DNA of 33,794 bases from an uncultured Sphingorhabdus sp. (lineage in GTDB: Bacteria; Pseudomonadota; Alphaproteobacteria; Sphingomonadales; Sphingomonadaceae), in the NCBI RefSeq assembly GCF_937872355.1, contig NZ_CALMSV010000074.1, forward strand, positions 1-33,794, in the 5' to 3' direction. Below, piece by piece: positions 8,257 to 16,274 of this stretch. Within the stretch, counting starts at the first letter, position 1, and every line of letters starts with the position of its first letter. The position numbers were made by a program, and so were the translations under genes. The notes beneath the pieces were generated by a model. That model was not told the origin of the DNA. It made no database searches and was given only the letters and a program-made list of their open reading frames with translations.

Positions 8257-9147
8257 TCAGTCCTGTTGCGACCATCTGGCGAAGATTGCGGTCGGTAATA
8301 ATAGCCCTCTTGCCTGTTCGCGAACAGCCAGTTCGCCGAATTCTACTTTGCCGGGCAGGTCAGCAAAATGCGCCTGCAGCAGGTTGCCCAGAGCGATTGC
8401 CGACATACGGACGGCATATACGGTGAGGAAGAGGAAACGTGAATTGGTGTCGAGCAGCTGGCGGCAGTTGGCGATCAGGCCGGGTAGGTCTTCCTCAAGC
8501 CGCCAAACTTCGCCATCGGGCCCGCGGCCATATTTGGGTGGGTCGAGGAGGATACCATCGTAACGCCGATCACGCCGCACCTCGCGTGCGACGAACTTGG
8601 CCGCATCATCGACGATCCATCGGATGGGCCGATCAGACATGCCTGATAGCGCTGCATTTTCGCGCGCCTGCGCCACCGATTTCTTGGAGGCATCGACATG
8701 CACCATCTGCGCGCCCGCTGACGAAAGCGCCAAGGTGCCAACGCCGGTATAGCCAAACAGGTTCATGCAATTGGGCTCGGGCGTTGCAGAAATCTGTCCA
8801 CGCATCCAGCGCCAGACCGGGTCCATGTCGGGAAAGAAGCCCAAATGTCGGAATGGGGTGCAACTTGCGGTGAAGCTGACCTCGTCATTCCATTTGAGCG
8901 GCCAGCCATCCTGCGGAACCGGCTTGTCATAATACCAGCGACCGCCGCCATCCTCGTCCGAGCCGGGCACGAATTCGCCATCGGCCTGCCAGTCCGCGGT
9001 GGCCGGTTCCCACATCGCTTGCGGCTCGGGACGGATAAAGCGGCGGTTGCCATAGGATTCGAGCTTACGGCCATTACCGCTGTCGATCAGCGTGTAATCG
9101 GGCCTCGGCTCGCTGACGAGGGTGACGAAATCAGGCGCGAGCGGCAT
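8257..9147 (-). CDS. Class I SAM-dependent methyltransferase, RlmI/RlmK-like
   Basis: A 296-residue Rossmann-fold methyltransferase. Motif I is in NLFGYTGVGTLALSSAG, followed by an acidic end of beta-2 (VHVDASKKS). The catalytic-loop motif LLDPPKYGRG (DPPK) is typical of the Methyltrans_SAM family, which modifies cytosine or guanine in 23S rRNA. No N-terminal PUA domain is present, so it is shorter than E. coli RlmI (about 396 residues). The start at 9147 is chosen because the family sequence begins at MPLAPDF and overlaps the 3' end of thrC by 17 bp. The in-frame extension to 9276 lies entirely inside thrC. An rRNA target is inferred, and the exact base is unknown. Confidence 0.82.
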   Translation of the reverse strand: MPLAPDFVTLVSEPRPDYTLIDSGNGRKLESYGNRRFIRPEPQAMWEPATADWQADGEFVPGSDEDGGGRWYYDKPVPQDGWPLKWNDEVSFTASCTPFRHLGFFPDMDPVWRWMRGQISATPEPNCMNLFGYTGVGTLALSSAGAQMVHVDASKKSVAQARENAALSGMSDRPIRWIVDDAAKFVAREVRRDRRYDGILLDPPKYGRGPDGEVWRLEEDLPGLIANCRQLLDTNSRFLFLTVYAVRMSAIALGNLLQAHFADLPGKVEFGELAVREQARGLLLPTAIFARWSQQD

Positions 9148-10525
9148 GGCCCAGCACATGGTCGCGCACCGCGACATAATCCGAAGGCAGCACGATAAAC
9201 CGCTCCTCACGGTCAAACAGATTGCCGACGCGCGAAGGCAAAGAAGGGCGCACGCCGGTTGCCCGTTCGACCGCATCGGGGAATTTGGCAGGATGCGCGG
9301 TCGCCAGCGTCACTACCGGAATGTCGGCCGAAATGCCTGCATTGCGCGCTGCGTGGAGCGCGATCGCAGTGTGCGGATCGACAATTTCGGCGCATTTTTC
9401 ATAGGCCCAGCGCATCGCGCCCGACATTTCATCGGCGTCAGCACGCGCGCTTTGGAAAATCCCCGCCTTGCTGCGCATGGCATCGCTCAGCGCCGTTTTG
9501 CCGTCCTGTTCGAACAACTTCATACGTGCAGCGGTCGCGCTGCCCTCACGGCCTTCAAGGTCGAACAGCAGCCGTTCGAAATTGCTCGACACCTGTATGT
9601 CCATCGAGGGTGCGGCAGTCGGCGTGACCGTGCCGACCGAATAATCGCCCTTGGCGAGCGCGCGGTGAAGGATATCGCTGACGTTGGTGGCCACGATCAG
9701 CCGCTCGATAGGCAAGCCCATTTGCGCCGCAACATAGCCGGCAAAAACATCGCCGAAATTACCGGTGGGCACCGAAAAGGCAATTTTGCGCTCGGGCGCG
9801 CCCAGTTGCAGCGCGGCCCAGAAATAATAGACCACCTGCGCCATCAGTCGCGCCCAGTTGATCGAATTGACCGCCGACAAAGTGATCGCACTGGTGACTT
9901 CGCTGTCACCAAACATCCGCTTCACCATCGCCTGCGCGTCGTCGAAGCTGCCTTCGATGGCGATATTGTGGACATTGGGGGCCAGCACCGTCGTCATCTG
10001 CCGCCGCTGCACGTCCGACACGCGGCCATGCGGGTGGAGCATGAATATCTCGATATTCTCGCGACCAGCCACCGCGTGGATAGCAGCGGATCCGGTGTCG
10101 CCCGAGGTAGCACCGACGATCGTCAGCGCTTTGTCACCGCCGCTCAAAAAGCGTTCGAAAAGATGGCCGAGCAGCTGCAGCGCAACATCCTTGAACGCCA
10201 GCGTCGGGCCGTGAAATAATTCGAGCAGCCACTGCTGGTTGTCCAGCTGAGTCAGCGGCGTGACCGCAGCGTGCGAGAAACTGCCATAGGCTGCGGCACA
10301 CAGTTCACGAAGTTCGTCCTCGGTCAGACTTCCCGCAGTAAAGGGCGCCATCACCTTGGCGGCCAGATCGACATAGGGAAGGCCACGCATCGCGGCGATT
10401 TCGGCCTGCGTGAAAGTGGGCCATGCACCGGGGACATAGAGCCCACCGTCGCTTGCGAGCCCCGCCAGCGTCACCCCCGCAAAATCGAGGTTCGACGCAT
10501 TTCCCCTGGTGCTGATATACTGCAT
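9131..10525 (-). CDS. thrC: Threonine synthase
   Basis: A 464-residue PLP enzyme that converts O-phosphohomoserine to threonine in the last step of threonine synthesis. The family N-terminus MQYISTRG fixes the start at 10525 (the frame is open to 10564). K112 in GPTLAFKDVA is the Schiff-base lysine. The serine/glycine-rich phosphate loop ATSGDTGSAAIHAV and the later FSVPTGNFGD are clear. It heads the minus-strand run thrC, methyltransferase, folB, SDR, with overlaps or single-base gaps. It diverges from valS across about 98 bp that must contain both promoters; no attenuator-like leader is obvious there. Confidence 0.95.
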   Translation of the reverse strand: MQYISTRGNASNLDFAGVTLAGLASDGGLYVPGAWPTFTQAEIAAMRGLPYVDLAAKVMAPFTAGSLTEDELRELCAAAYGSFSHAAVTPLTQLDNQQWLLELFHGPTLAFKDVALQLLGHLFERFLSGGDKALTIVGATSGDTGSAAIHAVAGRENIEIFMLHPHGRVSDVQRRQMTTVLAPNVHNIAIEGSFDDAQAMVKRMFGDSEVTSAITLSAVNSINWARLMAQVVYYFWAALQLGAPERKIAFSVPTGNFGDVFAGYVAAQMGLPIERLIVATNVSDILHRALAKGDYSVGTVTPTAAPSMDIQVSSNFERLLFDLEGREGSATAARMKLFEQDGKTALSDAMRSKAGIFQSARADADEMSGAMRWAYEKCAEIVDPHTAIALHAARNAGISADIPVVTLATAHPAKFPDAVERATGVRPSLPSRVGNLFDREERFIVLPSDYVAVRDHVLGHAARA

Positions 10526-10623
10526 GACGCGCGCGGCGTTAGCGGGTGCAGCATTTGGGCGCAAGTATAAGCGCGATTCCTAGGGGTTTTCCTTTGGGCA
10601 AAGCGCGGGTAAGGCGCGGGCCC

Positions 10624-13461
10624 ATGACTATCGACAAGACATTCGACCCGGCAGCAATCGAAACCAAATGGTTTGAGCATTGGGAAACGAGCGGCGCCTT
10701 CCGCCCCGAGCGCCCCGATGCGCAACCCTTTACCATTGTGAACCCGCCGCCGAATGTGACGGGCAGCCTGCATATCGGCCATGCGCTCGATAACACTTTG
10801 CAGGATATTTTAATCCGTCATGCCCGCTTGCAGGGCAAGGATGCGCTGTGGGTGGTCGGCATGGACCATGCGGGCATCGCAACGCAGATGGTGGTCGAGC
10901 GCCAGCTTGAAGAGCGTCAGGACAAGCGCACCAATTACAGCCGCGACGAATTTGTCGACATCGTCTGGAAGTGGAAGGCGGAAAGCGGCGGGCAGATTAC
11001 CCGCCAGCTGCGCCGCCTTGGCTGCTCGATGGACTGGGCGAACGAACAGTTCACCATGGACCCGCATTTCAACCGCGCGGTGCTCAAGGTCTTTGTTGAC
11101 CTTTACAATCAGGCGCTGATTTACCGCGACAAAAGGCTGGTCAATTGGGACCCGAAGCTGAAGACCGCGATTTCGGACCTTGAGGTCGAAACGCGCGAGG
11201 TGAAGGGCCATTTCTGGCACTTCCGCTATCCGCTGGCCGACGGCGTGAAGCTCGACAACGGCGCGGACCATATCGTCGTCGCCACCACCCGCCCCGAAAC
11301 AATGCTCGCCGATATGGCGGTTGCGGTGAATGCCGATGATCCGCGCTACAAAAGCGTCATCGGCAAATTTGTCGAGCTGCCGATTACCGGGCGCCGCGTG
11401 CCGATCGTCGCCGATGAACATGCCGATCCGGAACTGGGCTCGGGCGCAGTGAAGATCACCCCCGGACATGATTTCAACGACTTTGAAGTCGGCAAGCGCG
11501 CGGGGATTAAGCCCGGCGAGATGCTCAACATGTTCGATGCCGAGGCGCGGGTTGTGCAGACGGCGGACGGGCTGATCCCCGCCGATCTGGTCGGCATGGA
11601 TCGCTTCGATGCGCGTGCCGCTGTCGTTAAAAAGATGAAGGCGCTGGGCCGCCTTGTCCCGCATATCGTCAAATCGGCGGATGGTGAGGAAAGCGAACTC
11701 GACGCCGAACCGCGCACCATCCAGACGCCCTTTGGTGATCGCGGTGGTGTGGTGATCGAGCCTTGGTTGACCGACCAATGGTATGTCGACGCCGAAACGC
11801 TTGCGCAGCCGCCGATACAGGCCGTGCGTTCGGGCGCGATCGAAATCGTCCCCAAAAGCTGGGAGAAAACTTTCTTCAACTGGATGGAGAATATCCAGCC
11901 CTGGTGCGTCTCGCGCCAACTGTGGTGGGGGCACCGGATTCCAGCTTGGTATGGGCCTGCAAACATTGCTGGTGTCGCTTCGGATTACACGCAGGTTTTT
12001 GTCGCACAAAACTTTGAGGAAGCGCGTGAGCAGGCCGCAAAGTTTTATAATGTTCAGACGGATAATGTTTTCGAGGCAATCAACAATTTTGACGCATTCG
12101 AACAGTCCGTGGATGGTACCGATTGGAATGGCAAAATTGGCTTAGTCCAAGACAACGACGTCCTCGACACATGGTTCTCCTCTGCACTCTGGCCCTTCGG
12201 CACGCTCGGTTGGCCTAACCAGACCGATGCGCTGAAACGCCACTACCCCAATGACGTCCTGATCTCCGGCTTTGACATCCTCTTCTTCTGGGATGCGCGC
12301 ATGGCGATGCAGGGGATGCACTTCATGAAGGAAGTGCCGTGGAAGACGCTCTATCTGCACGGGCTGGTGCGCGCAGCGGACGGGCAGAAAATGTCCAAAT
12401 CCAAGGGCAATGTCGTCGATCCGTTGATCCTGATGGACAAATATGGCGCCGACGCACTGCGCTTCTTCATGGCGGCGATGGAAAGCCAGGGCCGCGATGT
12501 GAAAATGGATGAGCGCCGCGTCGAAGGTTATCGCAACTTTGCAACCAAGCTGTGGAATGCTGCGCGTTTCTGCCAGTCAAACGGTATCGGTGCGTCGACC
12601 ACGCTGCGCGCGCCGGAGGCGAGCCTTGCGGTCAACAAATGGATCATCGGCGAGGTTGTGGAAACGCTGGCGAAGCTCAATAAGGCGTTTGAAGAATATC
12701 GCTTCGACGCGATGGCCGATGCCATCTACCAGTTCGCGTGGGGCACCTTCTGCGACTGGTATCTCGAACTGATCAAGCCGACTCTGTCGATGCTTGCAGG
12801 TGCCAACGCAATTTTGGGCGATCCCAAAGAAGAAACGCGCGCCGTCGCCGGTTGGGTGCTCGACCAGATCCTGGTGATGCTCCACCCCTTCATGCCCTTC
12901 ATCACCGAAGAATTGTGGCATGCGATGGGTGAGCGGAACTATGACCTGATCGTCGCCAAATGGCCCGAGCCAAAGGCCGACCTCGATCTGGCCGCCGGTG
13001 CTGAAATCAACTGGCTGATCCAACTGGTCACAGAGGTGCGCAGCGCCAAAAATGAACTCGGCCTTGCACCGGGTGCACGCCTCAACGCATTTGTCCGTGA
13101 CGCTTCGCCCGAAACACTGGCGCGGATCGAGCGACAGACGGCAGCGATTGCCCGTCAGGCCCGGCTCGACAGCATCTCCAATGCCGAAGCGCCTGCAGGC
13201 GGTGCGGTGCAGATCGTGGTTGATGAGGCAACCTTCGTCATCCCGCTGGAAGGCATCATCGATCTCGACGCCGAACGCGCGCGTATCAACAAGGCGATCG
13301 AGGCGGTGTCAAAGGAAGCCAAGTCCTTGGAAGGCCGCCTTTCCAACCCCGCCTTTGTCGAAAAGGCAAAGCCCGAGGCGGTCGAAAAGGCCCGTGCTGA
13401 CCATGCCGAAAAGGCAGCCGAGGTCGAAAGGCTGAGCGCTGCGCTGGCGCGGTTGGGGTAG
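10624..13461 (+). CDS. valS: Valyl-tRNA synthetase
   Basis: A 945-residue class Ia aminoacyl-tRNA synthetase that charges tRNA-Val and edits threonine. The HIGH motif is at 50-53 ([12 protein letters not shown]) and KMSKS at 589-593. The CP1 editing region includes [15 protein letters not shown], the anticodon-binding domain follows KMSKS, and a C-terminal coiled coil rich in Lys, Glu and Ala ends the protein. ATG 10624 is chosen because family homology begins at [10 protein letters not shown]; the open frame back to 10546 is leader. Between [11 protein letters not shown] and [14 protein letters not shown] there are about 35 more residues than in E. coli ValRS. That stretch (about 11961-12180) has markedly lower GC than the rest of the gene (see findings). 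Function is secure. Confidence 0.96.
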   Translation: MTIDKTFDPAAIETKWFEHWETSGAFRPERPDAQPFTIVNPPPNVTGSLHIGHALDNTLQDILIRHARLQGKDALWVVGMDHAGIATQMVVERQLEERQDKRTNYSRDEFVDIVWKWKAESGGQITRQLRRLGCSMDWANEQFTMDPHFNRAVLKVFVDLYNQALIYRDKRLVNWDPKLKTAISDLEVETREVKGHFWHFRYPLADGVKLDNGADHIVVATTRPETMLADMAVAVNADDPRYKSVIGKFVELPITGRRVPIVADEHADPELGSGAVKITPGHDFNDFEVGKRAGIKPGEMLNMFDAEARVVQTADGLIPADLVGMDRFDARAAVVKKMKALGRLVPHIVKSADGEESELDAEPRTIQTPFGDRGGVVIEPWLTDQWYVDAETLAQPPIQAVRSGAIEIVPKSWEKTFFNWMENIQPWCVSRQLWWGHRIPAWYGPANIAGVASDYTQVFVAQNFEEAREQAAKFYNVQTDNVFEAINNFDAFEQSVDGTDWNGKIGLVQDNDVLDTWFSSALWPFGTLGWPNQTDALKRHYPNDVLISGFDILFFWDARMAMQGMHFMKEVPWKTLYLHGLVRAADGQKMSKSKGNVVDPLILMDKYGADALRFFMAAMESQGRDVKMDERRVEGYRNFATKLWNAARFCQSNGIGASTTLRAPEASLAVNKWIIGEVVETLAKLNKAFEEYRFDAMADAIYQFAWGTFCDWYLELIKPTLSMLAGANAILGDPKEETRAVAGWVLDQILVMLHPFMPFITEELWHAMGERNYDLIVAKWPEPKADLDLAAGAEINWLIQLVTEVRSAKNELGLAPGARLNAFVRDASPETLARIERQTAAIARQARLDSISNAEAPAGGAVQIVVDEATFVIPLEGIIDLDAERARINKAIEAVSKEAKSLEGRLSNPAFVEKAKPEAVEKARADHAEKAAEVERLSAALARLG

Positions 13462-13473
13462 TAACTTCGAGCC

Positions 13474-14310
13474 TTAGTCATGCACCTCGAAATAGAGGAG
13501 GCTGTGGTCCGAATGATCCTTGATCCATTTGTCCTTCGCGGCTGGCGTGGCGGCATCGGTCCAGCCGCGCACGGCGACCTCGGCCTGTGCGCCATCGGCG
13601 GCGGCGAATGTCTTGAAGGTCAGGTGATCGGCCGCGAACACATGGTCGAGTGCTGAATCGGGTATCGACGATGTGCTGCCATTCGACCAGCTGTTGGCGT
13701 GGGTCTTGGGCAGGCGGCGCATTTTGTATTTGGCCTTTTTCGCCTCCTTGTCCCATTTGTTGAGTTCATCGGCGCTCGGGATATTGTGGCCGGGATATTC
13801 GAGGCCCATCGAATTCAGATCGCCTAGGAAGATATAATTGGCGCGCTCGCCGGGCGCTGCCTGTTTGTCGAGCGTCTTTTTGAAGTCGATCGCCCGCATC
13901 ACCATATCATCGCGCAGCCCCATGCCGCGCGGATCGACTCCGCTTGCAAGATGCAGGAAGAGCACGGCATATTTTTCCTGCCCGACCATGAAAGACACCA
14001 GCTGGCCCGGCCGCATATGGGTGGTGCCTGACTTATATTCGGTGCGCTGGGTGATAAGAGAGGTCATTGTGCGCTTCACGCCGATCAGGATTTCCTGTGT
14101 CTGCTGCCCCTCGGTGATCTGGAAGGTGTAGTTGGGCATGCGCTGTACAAGCGTCTCGAACACGGTTTTGCCCTCGACTTCGAACATGCCGAATATGTCA
14201 GGCTTCTGCTCGGCCAGGAAGGCCACGACCCTGTCCACACGTGCCGAATCCGGGCCATCGCCCTTGAAATGTTCGACATTCCACGATGCTACCGAAAACA
14301 GCTTTGCCAT
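13474..14310 (-). CDS. Endonuclease/exonuclease/phosphatase family protein
   Basis: A 278-residue protein of the DNase I-like EEP superfamily. The first metal-site motif is ASWNVEHF (N11, E13), LGDLNSMG is the central DxN motif, and the C-terminal SDHSLLYFEV supplies the catalytic Asp-His pair. The superfamily includes DNases, AP endonucleases, sphingomyelinases and inositol phosphatases. This sequence lacks a signal peptide, so a cytoplasmic nuclease or phosphodiesterase is likely, but the substrate cannot be told. The start is the first ATG of the family match. It converges on valS with a 12-bp gap and diverges from the TauE-like exporter. Confidence 0.8.
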   Translation of the reverse strand: MAKLFSVASWNVEHFKGDGPDSARVDRVVAFLAEQKPDIFGMFEVEGKTVFETLVQRMPNYTFQITEGQQTQEILIGVKRTMTSLITQRTEYKSGTTHMRPGQLVSFMVGQEKYAVLFLHLASGVDPRGMGLRDDMVMRAIDFKKTLDKQAAPGERANYIFLGDLNSMGLEYPGHNIPSADELNKWDKEAKKAKYKMRRLPKTHANSWSNGSTSSIPDSALDHVFAADHLTFKTFAAADGAQAEVAVRGWTDAATPAAKDKWIKDHSDHSLLYFEVHD

Positions 14311-14329
14311 ATTTCAAACTCCATCCGAC

Positions 14330-14347
14330 TCTTGGCGAAAGCCAAGA
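14330..14347. repeat. Hairpin with GAAA loop upstream of the EEP gene
   Basis: TCTTGGC and GCCAAGA form a perfect 7-bp stem closed by GAAA on the plus strand (TTTC on the minus). It lies about 20 bases upstream of the EEP start, within the 190-bp divergent region 14311-14500. It may be an operator or a leader hairpin. No other structure was recognised in this interval. Confidence 0.4.
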
Positions 14348-14500
14348 TGGCACATTCCAAACCACCTGTCCGTGAGCAGGGTCACAGTTATGCGCCGGAT
14401 AATGCTCCCAGACGCCTTTATCACGCCGCAAAATCGGTTTAGGGTCTTGCCTGCGTCGCCATTCGTGCGGCGTTCAGGGGAAGGGATTTAGCGCGGCGCG

Positions 14501-15415
14501 ATGGATATCTACCTGCCTATAGCCGGGCTGTCGGTAAACATCGTTGTGATCATCCTGCTCGGCGGTGCCGTGGGCATGCTGTCGGGCATGTTCGGCGTAG
14601 GCGGCGGCTTTCTGACCACGCCTTTGCTCATCTTTTACGGCATTCCGCCGACGGTCGCCGCAGCCTCCGCCTCGACGCAGGTGACAGGCGCCAGCGTTTC
14701 CGGGGTGTTCGCGCATATGCGGCGCGGCGGGGTCGATTTCCATATGGGGGCAGTGCTCGTCGTCGGCGGGCTTTTGGGTACCCTGTTCGGTGCGCTGCTG
14801 TTCGAATTGCTTGAGGCATGGGGGCAGGCCGATACCGTCATCAATATCCTCTACACATTGCTGCTCGGCGGCATTGGTGGGCTGATGGCGAAAGATGCAT
14901 GGAGGAGTTTGTCCGCCAGCCGAAGCGGTAAACCCATGCCAGCCAGCAAAAGGCGGCACCATCCGCTCGTGGCGAGCCTTCCCGGTCGCTGGCGTTTCTA
15001 TCGTTCGGGGCTGTATATTTCGCCGCTCGCACCGCTAATCCTGGGTTTTCTGACCGGCATTCTCACCATGTTGCTGGGCGTCGGTGGCGGTTTCATCATG
15101 GTGCCGGCAATGCTCTACATATTGGGGATGAGCGCGAATGTCGTGGTCGGTACGTCGCTGTTCCAGATACTCTTCGTCACCATGTCTTCGACGATGGTGC
15201 ACAGCCTGACGACGCGCGCGGTCGATATCGTTCTCGCCATCTTCCTGCTGATCGGCAGCGTCACGGGAGCGCAGATCGGCGCGCGGCTAGCCCAGCGGAT
15301 GCGTCCCGATTATCTGCGCTTCCTGCTCGCGGCTATCGTGTTGATTGTGGCGTTGCGCATGGCGCTCGGGCTGGGTTGGCGACCCGATGAAATCTACACG
15401 GTGCAATTCCTGTGA
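14501..15415 (+). CDS. TauE/SafE-family sulfite/anion exporter
   Basis: A 304-residue inner-membrane protein with two related halves. Each contains the family signature GMFGVGGGFLTTP (first half, around residue 28) or LLGVGGGFIMVP (second half, around residue 190), with about eight helices in all. The family exports sulfite, sulfoacetate or other small organosulfur anions, and the direction and substrate here are unknown. The start at ATG 14501 matches the family N-terminus. A purine-rich GGGGAAGGG lies 15 bases upstream, which is rather far for a Shine-Dalgarno sequence. The stop overlaps the GTG start of the next gene (GTGA), tying it to the TIGR02186 protein, a pairing I recall as common in Alphaproteobacteria. 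Confidence 0.87.
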   Translation: MDIYLPIAGLSVNIVVIILLGGAVGMLSGMFGVGGGFLTTPLLIFYGIPPTVAAASASTQVTGASVSGVFAHMRRGGVDFHMGAVLVVGGLLGTLFGALLFELLEAWGQADTVINILYTLLLGGIGGLMAKDAWRSLSASRSGKPMPASKRRHHPLVASLPGRWRFYRSGLYISPLAPLILGFLTGILTMLLGVGGGFIMVPAMLYILGMSANVVVGTSLFQILFVTMSSTMVHSLTTRAVDIVLAIFLLIGSVTGAQIGARLAQRMRPDYLRFLLAAIVLIVALRMALGLGWRPDEIYTVQFL

Positions 15416-16185
15416 TTGTCCGGCTGCTCCTGATTCTCGCCTTCCTGCTGCCGCTTCCGGCGCTGGCGCAAAGCGCGGGCGAACCAAAGCTGGTGCCCGA
15501 TGTGTCGCAGCGCAAGATCAATATCCAGTCGCGCTTCACCGGCGCAGAGTTGCTGATGTTCGGTGCGATAATCTATCCGCGCGGCGTCGCCCCCGAAGGG
15601 CAGATCGACGTTGCGGTTGTGCTGCGCGGGCCGACACGTCCGATCATCCTGCGTGAAAAGCAAAAGGTGGCGGGCATTTGGGTCAACGCCGACAGCATCG
15701 ATTTCCGCTCGGCCCCGGCCTATTATGCCATCGCCTCTTCCCGCCCGATCGAAAAAATCGTCGATGCGCGGACGGCAGCGATTTACGAACTGGGCCTCAA
15801 GCGGCTGCAATTATCGCCTACTGGAGAAATCCAGACGCGTGAGGTGCGCCGCTTTACCGACGGGCTGGTTGAGCTGAACCGCAAGGACGGCCTGTTTGCG
15901 GAAGCCCCCGGCGAAGTCGATATCACCGATCAGGTTCTTTATCGCGCGCGTCTGACACTGCCGTCGAGCGTTCCGGAAGGCCGCTATATTGCCGAAACGC
16001 TGTTGATCCGGGATGGACGGGTGATCATGGCGGACGACAGTGTCGCGGTAGAGATCAGCAAGACCGGTTTTGAACGTTTTGTGACGATCATGGCGCAGGA
16101 ATATGGCCTGCTATATGGCGCATTTGCCGTTCTGATTTCGCTCTTTCTCGGCTGGTTTGCGGGCTATGTCTTTGGTCGGCTCTGA
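15412..16185 (+). CDS. TIGR02186 family exported membrane protein
   Basis: A 257-residue protein with an N-terminal signal peptide (LLLILAFLLPLPALAQS, cleavage likely after Ala in ALAQ). A periplasmic beta-rich domain beginning VSQRKINIQSRFTGAELLMFGAI follows, and a single C-terminal helix (about 227-255) anchors it in the inner membrane. This is the architecture of TIGR02186, a family of unknown function. It starts at GTG 15412 and overlaps the exporter stop by 4 bp, so the two products are probably made in step and may act together at the membrane. The shared role is inferred from this coupling only. Confidence 0.8.
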   Translation: MIVRLLLILAFLLPLPALAQSAGEPKLVPDVSQRKINIQSRFTGAELLMFGAIIYPRGVAPEGQIDVAVVLRGPTRPIILREKQKVAGIWVNADSIDFRSAPAYYAIASSRPIEKIVDARTAAIYELGLKRLQLSPTGEIQTREVRRFTDGLVELNRKDGLFAEAPGEVDITDQVLYRARLTLPSSVPEGRYIAETLLIRDGRVIMADDSVAVEISKTGFERFVTIMAQEYGLLYGAFAVLISLFLGWFAGYVFGRL

Positions 16186-16274
16186 TCGCGGCCGATTGGC
16201 TCGAAAAGCGGCTCGTTTAGCTGAAAATTAACCCCACCATCCTAGTCTGGAACCTGTAACAACAGGGTGATCAG

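Noticed and set aside
9122-10219. 365-codon open frame opposite thrC
   Set aside because: Shadow of thrC, Arg/His-rich with no motif; thrC on the other strand is unambiguous.
10810-12009. 399-codon open frame antisense to valS
   Set aside because: It lies wholly inside a certain gene, has His/Arg/Asp-skewed shadow composition, no ribosome-binding site and no recognisable domain; long antisense frames are expected at this GC.
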